Position numbers and translations under genes: made by a program
Source of the DNA: Crossaster papposus
Taxonomy: Eukaryota; Echinodermata; Asteroidea; Velatida; Solasteridae
DNA: 64,000 nucleotides
Assembly: GCA_037893245.1 (NCBI GenBank)
Contig: JBAIAA010000022.1
Location: 930,001-994,000 of the forward strand
Reading direction: 5' to 3'
Notes under the pieces: generated by a model
The model's database searches: none
What the model saw: only the letters and a program-made list of their open reading frames with translations
Told to the model about the DNA's origin: nothing
In this document: positions 12,051 through 21,354 of the stretch, in pieces
Position numbering within the stretch: the first letter of the stretch is position 1
How the letters are laid out: each line of letters begins with the position of its first letter

Positions 12051-12211
12051 TTTTCCGTATTTTTCAGATGAATAACATTTTTGACTAACAAATAGTCACT
12101 TTTCTCACTTCCAGAAACTTGTTTTAACCTCAAATTGATTCTGGACTTTTCAATGTTTCCTCTTTATAAAAAAAAAGTAGATAATCCTATCCCCATTTTT
12201 CCTCAAAAGTA

Positions 12212-12650
12212 CGGAGCTCTGGAAGTGCCATCCGACTTGTTTACATCCTGACATATTTTATCTCAGGATGACGACATAATAAAGGTAAAATGACGACATC
12301 CTTTGATATTTGTTCGCGTAATGGCGACATCCTGAGATAATATATCGCGGGATGACGACATCCTGAAAGTACGATGACGACATCCTGAGATAATATATCG
12401 CGTGATGACGACATGTTGAAAGTAGGATGACGACATCCTGATATAAGATATCGCGGGATGACGACATGTTGAAAGTATGATGACGACATCTTGAGATAAT
12501 ATATCGCTGGATGACGACATGCTGAAAGTGGGATGACGACATCCTGAGATAATATCTCAGGATGTCGTCATTACGCGAACAAATATCAAAGGATGTCGTC
12601 ATTTTGCCCTTATTATGTCGTCATCCCGCGATATCTTATATCAAGATGTT
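12212..12650. mobile_element. Truncated second foldback element in unit 1
   Basis: It starts with the same end (GGAGCTCTGGAAGTGCCATC) and 53-bp arm repeats, turns around near 12550, and is cut at the duplication junction near 12650. The complete counterpart is at 15650-16306. Confidence 0.7.
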
Positions 12651-12665
12651 ATGCCTTGTTATTAC

Positions 12666-12809
12666 CAGGAATTATGCCTTGTAGGCACTGCAGGAGTCTA
12701 TCTGAAGTTGGTTGATCACCGTGACCAAAGTACCAGGCCTTCATTTGCTCCTTAGTTGTCATATCTTTCTCACCCACTTTACCGTGACCTATTTTCAGGT
12801 ACCACTTAC
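12666..12809 (-). CDS. Unidentified phase 1-1 exon, copy 2
   Basis: Same 48-codon exon as at 8582-8725, with acceptor TTTTGTAG. The donor is GTAATA instead of GTAGGT, because the duplication junction falls just beyond it. At least one change (ACG to ACT, Thr) is silent. Function unknown. Confidence 0.45.
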
Positions 12810-13522
12810 CTACAAAACATTTGGGAAAAGAAAACAAAATTTAGCTACATGTATTCAATAGGAATAGTATGGTGGTTTCATTGGGACTAACAAATGATCA
12901 GCGCGGACGCCAAGCACAAGTTCTCCTCTCGCTTGGTTGCAGCAAGTGAGTTAGGGGAGACTTGGGTTTGAGTCACCAAACATTGAGTCTGAGTCAGAGT
13001 CCCAGTCACCACTGTCGAGTCTTGAGTGCGAGTCCTGAATCAAACAGGTAGAGTCCGAGTCTGAGTCATAAGTCAAATGGTTGGGTCTGAGCAATATTTA
13101 TTGGTATTTGCCAGAGATTCAGTAAGAATTCAAAATCCAAATTCAGTAAGAATCAAAGCTCTTTATTACTAAAATTGGAAATTCATAGCTATTTTCCCAT
13201 TCATAGCTATTTTATAGCTATTCCTATTTTGCAATCTATAGGTTGGTTGCGCACAAACATTACCGTTGTGATTTTGAATTTACAAGGCGGGATTCAGACC
13301 TATACAAGTCATGCATATCATTTGCATATCTCAGGAGGGAATCTCAGGAGGTACGCAAGATTCGCTGCTCGTTGTAATACTGGACACCATTTGAAGTCTA
13401 GGAACCAGACTAGGCTAGACATGGGAGGAGTGTTTTTACTCATAAATATGTCAAAATCCAGCTAGATTATCTAATGGCCTGTTCTCTTAATGATTACATT
13501 CATTAGTCACATATACAAGGTA

Positions 13523-13985
13523 ATATTTACCATTTGGGTACGGAATCGGTGGCAAAATGTAGCAGTCTTGTCCTAAGTCCGTTTCTCCCTCATGGACGTC
13601 TAAGGAAGGCATGCCCTGGAGCCTGTCCCTGTCATCTTCTATCAACTACAGAAGCACCACGACTTGAGACTTGGCCGTTATATCAAGTTGCAACCCAGCG
13701 GGTAGTAGGTCTCCCACAGCAGTTGAGGCCCCAGTGCGGAGCAAGACTTTCTTAGCATTGATGGTCCTGTCGGCTTCGGTGGCTAGTGTAAATACGATGT
13801 GATAGATCGTCAACAAGGTCGTCCAATATTCTGCATCCTTGGCGCTGAGCCAAGGTCTGCTGGGCAAAAAGGAGCTTCAACGACTCAGATGATGACACTG
13901 ATCCCTGTCTGGTTGGCACCATCGAGTAGCTTACGGCCGAGGGAACCATCGTGTGTAGTCAGCCACAACACCCCAACGTCCCTGT
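13523..13985 (-). pseudogene. Broken coding-like block, copy 2
   Basis: Duplicate of the 9430-9890 block, with small indels relative to it. It reads as separate short frames on the minus strand and is not recognised as any family. Confidence 0.4.
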
Positions 13986-14112
13986 AAAAAATGTATCCCT
14001 ACAGAGAAAATGATAAGTAACCAACTATTTAAGGTGTCATGTGATTAATGGCTGTTGACCGGTTCCCAGCCATTTTCCACTCGATAATAATAGCAAGTAC
14101 TTAGTGAAATAT

Positions 14113-14345
14113 TCCAAATACCATCTCAGCTCCCGGGGGAGTATACAGCTCGATGCTGCCATTTCGGCGCAAAGAAGCTATTCCAATGACCATCTCTGCC
14201 CTCACAGGTACCCATTTACGCCTGGGTGGGGAGAAGCAGAGGCACACGCACAACCCCAGGTTGGACTCAAACCCACAACCTGCAGAATTACCAGCATTCC
14301 ACAAATTAAATGCTCCCGGCCACGATGCCACTCCACAGCCCTAAA
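14113..14345 (-). mobile_element. tRNA-derived SINE, copy 2
   Basis: Duplicate of the SINE at 10020-10250, with the same head and body. The B box has one change (GGTTTGAGTCC). Confidence 0.6.
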
Positions 14346-14391
14346 TAAGTGGTCTTCTACAATTGAAAACTTTGATATGAGAGTTTTTCTA

Positions 14392-15480
14392 CGGAGCTCT
14401 GGAAGTGCCATCCGACTTGTTTACATCCTGATATATTTTATCTAAGGATGACGACATAATAGAGGCAAAATGACGACATCCTTTAACCCTAACCCCCTAG
14501 GCCTTACTTTGGGCTAAAGAACTGCGTACTACAGAATACTACTTAATATTTTGTAGCATTGGGTCCCTCCGTGACTGATGATTGGGTGTGTACTAACAGA
14601 GTGCAGATACTGCCAACTACAAAATACTAATAGTAGCAATACAGGTCAGTAATACTTACCTGGCAAAAAATGCAGTAGTCCAACCTTGACCCATTGTGTC
14701 CCAAGTTACAATTTTTGCCTTCTTATTCCTCCATGAGGCTACACAGCATACATGGGCAATACACACTCAGCAAGCAGAGGGACCCAATGCTAAAAAGTAC
14801 TACGAGTGCAATAAGGGGTGAAGTACCCAATACTAAAAATTACTACAGGCATTGCACAAAAGTCAGTGAGAGAATTGCATACTACTTTTTACTACTAGTA
14901 GTAAAAAGTAGCATTAGGTAGGGTTAGGGTTAATATTTGTTCGCGTAATGGCGACATCCTGAGATAATATATAGCGTGATGACGACATGCTGAAAGTAGG
15001 ATGACGACATCCCGAGATAACATATCGCGGGATGACGACATGCTAAAAGTAGGATGACGACATCCTGAGATAATATATCCCAGGATGACAACATGCTGCT
15101 GAAACTATCTAGGATCCTGATTAGATCAGCAACACGGAAGCTTAAAGTGTCGTCATCCCGCGATATATTATCCCAGGATGTCGTCATCCTACTTTTAGCA
15201 TGTCGTCATCCCGGGATATATTATCCCAGGATGTCGTCATCCTACTTTCAACATGTCGTCATCCTGCGATATATTATCTCAGGATGTCGTCATCCTACTT
15301 TCAACATGTCGTCATCCCGCGATATATTATCTCAGGATGTCGTCATCCTACTTTCAGCATGTCCTCATCACGCGATATATTATCTCAGGATGTCGCCATT
15401 ACGCGAACAAATATCAAAGGATATCAGGATGTCGTCCTGAGATAAAATATGTCAGGATGTAAACAAGTCGGAAGGCACTT
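14392..15480. mobile_element. Foldback element in unit 2
   Basis: Ends and 53-bp arms match the 10300-12050 element, but the centre is reduced to one copy of the GGATCCTGATTAGATCAGCA segment. The left arm is interrupted at a TTAA by the 14487-14929 insert. Confidence 0.7.
14487..14929. mobile_element. TTAA-target element with telomere-like ends
   Basis: The 443-bp insert begins CCCTAACCC and ends GGGTTAGGG, flanked by TTAA on both sides (14483-14486 and 14930-14933). Unit 1 has the empty site CCTTTAATATTTG near 10390. Further inverted segments include CATTGGGTCCCTC and its complement. TTAA duplication is the mark of piggyBac and Kolobok families. No transposase is present. Confidence 0.75.
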
Positions 15481-15649
15481 CCATATTTTCCCGTATTTTT
15501 CAGATGAATAACATTTTTGACTAACAAATAGTCACTTTTCTCACTTCCAGAAACTTGTTTTAACCTCAAATTGATTCTGGACTTTTCAATGTTTCCTCTT
15601 TATTAAAAAAAAAAGAAGATAATCCTATCCCCATTTTTCCTCAAAATTA

Positions 15650-16306
15650 CGGAGCTCTGGAAGTGACATCCGACTTGTTTACATCCTGACATATTTTATC
15701 TCAGGATGACGACATAATAAAGGTAAAATGACGACATCGTTTGATATTTGTTCGCGTAATGACGACATCCTGAGATAATATATCGCGGGATGACGACATC
15801 CTGAAAGTACGATGACGACATCCTGAGATAATATATCGCGTGATGACGACATGTTGAAAGTAGGATGACGACATCCTGATATAAGATATCGCGGGATGAC
15901 GACATGTTGAAAGTAGGATGACGACATCCTGAGATAACATCTCAGGATGTCGTCATTACGCGAACAAATATCAAAGGATGTCGTCATTTTGCCCTTATTA
16001 TGTCGTCATCCCGCGATATCTTATCTCAGGATGTCGTCATCCCACTTTCAACATGTCGTCATCCCGCGATATATTATCTCAGGATGTCGTCATCGTACTT
16101 TCAACATGTCGTCATCCCGCGATATCTTATATCAAGATGTTGTCATCGTACTTTCAGGATGTCGTCATCACGCGATATATTATCTCAGGATGTCGCCATT
16201 ACGCGAACAAATATCAAACGATGTCGTCATTTTGCCTCTATTATGTCGTCATCCTGAGATAAAATATGTCAGGATGTAAACAAGTCGGATGGCACTTCCA
16301 GAGCTC
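15650..16306. mobile_element. Complete second foldback element in unit 2
   Basis: Inverted ends GGAGCTCTGGAAGTG and CACTTCCAGAGCTCC bound two short arrays of the 53-bp repeat that turn around near 15945. This is the smallest complete form of the family here, at about 650 bp. Confidence 0.75.
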
Positions 16307-16797
16307 CGTACAAAAGCTCTTGCAGAAAGGGCAAAACAGACTTTCGGCATGCGCAAGTCTACAATCCGTAACCTCTTCCCGCATCTTGTTGACGTCAATG
16401 GTTCACAGGTTCACAGTACGCGTGAAATATTCGCACATGCATTCACACGTGCGTGCATTTCTCTCTCACCTGTCAATCGTTCAATATCACTGAACCTTTG
16501 AGCTGCTCGTCTGCCAAGTTCTCCCGATTCAAAACTTCTGCTGATTCCACTAAATGCTCGTCCCTCATCAAATACAGACCGGCTTTCATAAATCTTAAAA
16601 AAATAACCAGAAGATATACAATAAAGACGTATTTTAACTTTTTTTTCCGAACGGTGGTTGTATATAATTACAAAAGCACTTCCTGCACAAAAACCTCGTT
16701 TTCTCTGTTTGGCTTATGATTGATCCTGGGTCTTAATCTCCTCGCAGGAGATTACAGGGAAGGGCTACCCACATAAGTTACTGTATATATCATTCAT
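16307..16797. other. No recognisable gene
   Basis: AT-rich flank of the duplication. I see no domain, splice pair or element ends in it. Confidence 0.5.
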
Positions 16798-17143
16798 TAT
16801 AACACCTCACTCACAGATTCTGTGTCTTGATTGGCCGAGAGCACGTCACGTGTCACTTGCTATTTTTACTATTTTTTACTTGCGCTATCCAAAAAGACTA
16901 TACCACGCAAAAAGGACTATGCGCATAGCAACACACGAACTATGCGCATAGCAACGAAAGCGTGACTGAAACCCAGACGTGTGTTTCGGTGCATTGCGTA
17001 AACATTGCTCTATCACCTTCGCACCCGTTCATCAAGGCAACAAAGTACACGTATGATCGAGAGACGTATAATTCGGAGATTTTTTGTCATTACTATACTT
17101 TCAGGAAGCTTAAATTGTGCAGAATCTGTGAGTGAGGTGTTAT
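16798..17143. mobile_element. MITE with perfect 25-bp terminal repeats
   Basis: TATAACACCTCACTCACAGA continues to 25 bp and is exactly mirrored at 17119-17143. TTATAA is formed at both borders. The interior includes CTTGATTGGCC, a motif seen again near 17440, so a relative sits next door. Confidence 0.75.
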
Positions 17144-17170
17144 AAAACAAATATTGACTGCTTTATTTCG

Positions 17171-17286
17171 CGGTATAGTAAAACTAGCCTCCCTCGGTGA
17201 TTCATGGAGCATTCTATTTTCCCTCGGCTTCGCCTTGGGAAAATAGAATGCTCCACGGATCACCTCGGGAGGCTAGTTTTACTATA
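17171..17286. repeat. Near-perfect 116-bp palindrome
   Basis: GGTATAGTAAAACTAGCCTC is mirrored at the right end. The centre has GGAGCATTCTATTTTCCC, then a short loop (TCGGCTTCGCCTT), then its complement. The sequence would extrude as a hairpin of about 50 bp. It looks like a snap-back transposon remnant. Confidence 0.75.
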
Positions 17287-17773
17287 CCACTCAAATCAGT
17301 CAATATTTGTATAAAAGCTAATGAACAGGAGAAATTGAAAATATCATAAACCCAAAATTTATTTTGTCAACTTTGTCCGGGTTTCGTGGTGGCAGGTCAC
17401 ATATATGAAAATGCATGAGTATACCCACAGACTCTGTGTCTTGATTGGCCAAGAGCTAGTCACATGGTATTTTCTATTTTTACTATCTTTCTGTGCACGA
17501 CCAAAAGTACTATACCCGTAGCAACCATGGTACTATACCATTAGCAACCCAAGTAGTACCCATGGCGCGGTATTTGTGTGTAAATGTATGCTGATGTGCG
17601 ACCTGAACATCGATCTGAATCTCTGAACCCCGAGCACTGATTTGGCTCATCTTTTATAGCGGTTTGGGCGCGTACATAACGCGTGGAGCTAGCGCCTCAT
17701 AACAAAATGTCCTTTGCAATACCCTGATTGGTCATAAACCACTCCTCCATGTATTATTCCAAATCACAATAAT

Positions 17774-18929
17774 AGTCCAGGGAAAATAAGTTTTGACCTC
17801 ACACAAATTGCAATAGAATATTTTTCACCATAGTGCACTTCTATAAGGTCCCTAGAATGACATACTAAAAATCTCAAAAAATCCAAGTATTGGAAATAAT
17901 ATGAATTTGCATAAATCGTTAATCCCTGCCGCGTAATATATTTATTCCTATATTTGGGTATAATTATTATTATTTTTTTTTTGAAAAGTTTATTTTGGTG
18001 ATTCTACTTGCATTATCTTACTTCAATAACATTTTCTAAAGCATATAAGTGACTGACTACTTATTGTGGGGATTTCCTTGAACTTGTTCAAGTCTCCCAT
18101 GTTAGGCAACCCTTTAACTACATTTTCGCCCAATTTATGGACACCCCATTTTCCCCAGTTGTTGTTTGCTGGGCTAAATATCACAATTTTATCATTGTTC
18201 ATATGATTTTCTATAAGGTTTTAAATATGTTAACTGTGCCAGTAAGCAACTTGGTGAATTTAAAGCTCACCAATACTGACTACTTGATGATATCTGGAGA
18301 CAGTGTAAATGTGCGCATGTTTATGGGGTTCATGAAGTTGTCATTTTGGATAATTACTATGTTCACATAATTATTCAGTCACTTACAGTGTATGCTTTAG
18401 AAAATGTTATTGAAGTAAGGATATGTAAGTAGAATCACCAAAATGTGACCATCCACGACAAAAGGGCTGTAAAGTCACCAGAGCTTATTTGAAGAAAAAG
18501 ACCATTAAAATATGTGAACAACAATAACAAACAATGAATGTTTATATTCGGCGTTACTTGTTGTAGCTTACCATAAATACTAACTATGTCTTGTAATACA
18601 TCATTTTAAAGCTTATTTCTTGTAGATTTCATTTCTCTAAATATCTCAAAACGTCAAGATGCCTACTTTATGGCCCTTTTGTCGTGGACGGTCACAAATA
18701 AACTTTAAAAAAAAAATATTAATAATATACTCAAATAAATATATAAATAAATATATTAAGCGGCAGAGATTAACGATTTATGCAAATTAGTCATATTTCC
18801 ACCACTTGGATTTTTTGATATTTTTAGTATGTTATTCTAGAGAGCTTATAGAAGTGCACTGTGATAAAAAATATTCAATTGCAATTTGTGTGGGGTCAAC
18901 ACAAGAAAATTAAGTATTTTCCCTGGACT
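17774..18929. mobile_element. Long inverted-repeat element with 5-bp duplication ATAAT
   Basis: Termini are AGTCCAGGGAAAATA and its complement, flanked by ATAAT at 17769-17773 and 18930-18934. The arms are hundreds of bases long and share TTGCATAAATCGTTAAT and TTACTTCAATAACATTTTCT. There is no transposase. Related arm sequence lies at 39950-40140 and, more weakly, near 33160. AG...CT ends recall Polintons, but the 5-bp duplication does not fit their usual 6, so I leave it unclassified. Confidence 0.7.
18445..18695. mobile_element. MITE inserted in the right arm of the inverted-repeat element
   Basis: The ends are GTGACCATCCACGACAAAAG and an imperfect complement. It interrupts the arm sequence CACCAAAATAAAC, which is intact in the left arm near 17985-18000, and is flanked by AAAT on both sides. 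Its ends resemble those of the MITE at 60881-61281. Confidence 0.75.
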
Positions 18930-18991
18930 ATAATCCTACTCCTAGCGTCTTGACCTAGATGAAATTGCTTAGATGAAATAAACTTGTATAA

Positions 18992-19473
18992 AGCCCTGTC
19001 CGCACTGGACTTAATTTGGGCAAACTAACCGAGCCAATGGGTAACTTGCCCATTTCAAGTCCAGTGCGGACAGCCTGGGTAACTTTCCTCACAGGTAACT
19101 TACCCACGCCGCGTGGGAAGTTTAACCAAGCCAAAGGTGCCCAGGAAGATTGACCAGGAAGATTTAACCGAGCCAGAAAATCCAGTGCGGACGCGACGTC
19201 TCGGTTAAATCTTCCATCACCCATTATGTAAGAAAATAATGTTGAGAGCTAGCGTCGGGAACAGACGATCCGGTCGTCAAGTCGTGGTCATAGGTCAAGC
19301 AGGGCGCCCTCTTTATTGTTTTGGAGCCAGCTTGGTTAGTTTACCCATCGTCTCGACAATTCTACCCGTGTCAATTAAATCCAAGTGCGGACAGTGGGAA
19401 GATCAACCCATCGGAATGTTACCCGGCGTCATGGTCAAATTACCCAAAATGTTTATCCAGTGCGAACACGGCT
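18992..19473. mobile_element. PIF/Harbinger-like MITE
   Basis: The ends are AGCCCTGTCCGCACTGGA and an imperfect complement near 19456-19473. A TAA duplication flanks it (18989-18991, 19474-19476). The 3-bp TWA duplication is typical of PIF/Harbinger. The CCAGTGCG motif recurs inside. Confidence 0.7.
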
Positions 19474-19476
19474 TAA

Positions 19477-21350
19477 GTCATTTCATCATTTAACAAGAAC
19501 TCTGCTATTATTTTATCATAGGCTCTATTGTTAATACGTGGCCAACTGTATTGACATGAATTTTGTCCATAGAAATACGAAATGTAACTTGATACTTATT
19601 TCTTATCTTCCATAAAGCCTACATGTATCAATTACGTTTGGTAGAACGATTGTGTAAAATGACCTGTGACATCGCATAGCACCCCCAAGGCATTATAGTG
19701 GTACGGTCGGCATGCACTATTTTTCAAAATCAAAGTGTCTGATGCAGCTTGCGGAATACATCTTGAAATTTCACTTTGCATTCAAATCGTATGTAAATCT
19801 TAGTACCACAATCTTATTCGTCGATGTGTACTTGCATCTCAGATGGCTTATAGAGGACTTCTGTGGCCGTTTTGAGGGTGAAATCGGATGTTTTGGGCAA
19901 ACATTAGTCCGAGTAACTTGGACCCAAAAATCACCTTTTTCAACACGTGGACATGTCGGGGGATATCCAAGCAAGAGCCCTTTGTTTGGATCGCTGTACG
20001 GAATGTCTGCACATCGATCCCCCATGACCTTTCACAATTATCCCCCAAAATGTCACGGAAAACGGCCACTTACAAAAATGATGCTTGTCCCCAGTACTCA
20101 GTAGGCACTGTCTAAGGATTAAAGTAGGCAGGATCATGAACAATTTAAGTTATTGCAATTTCTTCAAATTGTACCTTATCTGAAAGAGCTCAGAAAAAGG
20201 GAAAAAAATGAGGGGTAAATGATGTCAATATGGTAACTAGAAGGAAAGTTATGATTTTTTTAGTGATCGTGTTTTTTGGCCGTTTAGGTGTGAAATAAGC
20301 CCAAAAGTTGTGACCTATACACGGGAGTCACGTGATCCGGTACGTGGCAGCGGCGCGGCCGCGGCGCGCACTGTGTGGTGCTACATATCCACCCCTGTTG
20401 CGTGATTTGATGGTATCATCCAACCGTGACGTTTATGTTGAATATTTATATTGCTGGCTGAGCGCGCGTGCGCGTAACGATACATTCATAATGCACATTT
20501 GCACCCACGAGGCACGTCGTCTATAGTACAGTCTACGTATTGCCTCGCCGGCCGCGCGCTGGGCCGGGGCCGCGCAACTAGTTTTGTCCATGGTGCAACA
20601 TATACATCGTCAATGAGCCATTCATATTGCACAGTTTTCGGAAAGGAATTTTCCTTAAAAAAACATTCACACCACAAATTAGAACCAAAATTTTTCCCAA
20701 AGACTGAAAAACCTTCTTTTAAAAGAAAGAAATGGTAATAAAATAGAAATAAAAAAAGGAATTCGAAAGTGGATTTAAAACCACAACCTACAGCTCACGA
20801 GGCACGAGGGCCAACACCCTAACCACTACACTACCTCGGGCTACGGTATCCGGAACGAGATGCTGGTGTTTCATTATCTAGTCTAACCATGTTGCGTAAT
20901 CAGACTGTAGCGCCCTCTTGCGTTATTCTATATACATTTATTAATCACTGGTATGTACGCCGTGGGCGCGCGATGTATGCTTTAAATACAAATGTATAAA
21001 AAAGGGCCGGGCCGGGCCGGGAGTACTAATTTAATGTCAAAACGTAAATTTACATCAAGTATTTCTAATGACAAACACTGTTGTCCATTTATAATGTTAA
21101 CACAATACATTAACATTTTCCATTAATTATTATTTTTTGTTTTTCAGGGAGAAGAGGATAAAGAAACTGAAAAGACAAGAATTATTTCATGTTTTGGCGT
21201 TTTCTTTTTGTATTAAATTTAAATATTAAATCATTCTAAACAAATACGGTACCTAAAAATTACGAAAGTATTTGCCTTGGCTTTACCTTTGAAATTATAG
21301 TACTAAGATTTGACATTTTGATGTAAAATACACGTTTATTTCTGTATGTA
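19477..21350. other. No recognisable gene; GC-rich patch at 20320-20580
   Basis: Several overlapping short open frames at 19700-20140 occur on both strands without domain content. A GC-rich, CpG-rich patch lies at 20320-20580, and a repeated GGGCC run at about 21000. No splice-supported exon was found. Confidence 0.45.
20763..20843 (-). ncRNA. tRNA-like sequence (SINE head or tRNA pseudogene)
   Basis: The minus strand reads GAGGTAGTGTAGTGGTTAGG as an A-box region and GGTTTTAAATCC as a degenerate B box. Stem pairing is incomplete, so it is not a working tRNA. A SINE head is the likely origin. Confidence 0.45.
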
Positions 21351-21354
21351 GGCA

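Larger units (their letters stand above)
8578..12650. repeat. Tandem duplication, unit 1 (about 4.1 kb)
   Basis: Sequence from 8578 onward recurs from about 12661 at an offset of 4.08-4.09 kb with only scattered differences. Unit 1 holds the unidentified exon, a broken coding block, a SINE, a complete foldback element and the first part of a second foldback element. The junction near 12650 cuts that second foldback. Unit 2 extends it to about 16306. Confidence 0.85.
12651..16306. repeat. Tandem duplication, unit 2
   Basis: This is the second copy of the 8578-12650 segment. It keeps the exon, broken block and SINE. Its first foldback is shorter (14392-15480), has gained a TTAA-target insert, and lacks the centre seen in unit 1. 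Its second foldback is complete. Confidence 0.8.

Noticed and set aside
10328-16279. Many 60-170 codon open frames with SSRDILSQDVV-type repeats
   Set aside because: All come from the 53-bp foldback arm repeats read in several frames and both strands.
19709-20143. Cluster of overlapping open frames on both strands
   Set aside because: No domain, no splice borders, and similar length on each strand suggest chance openness.
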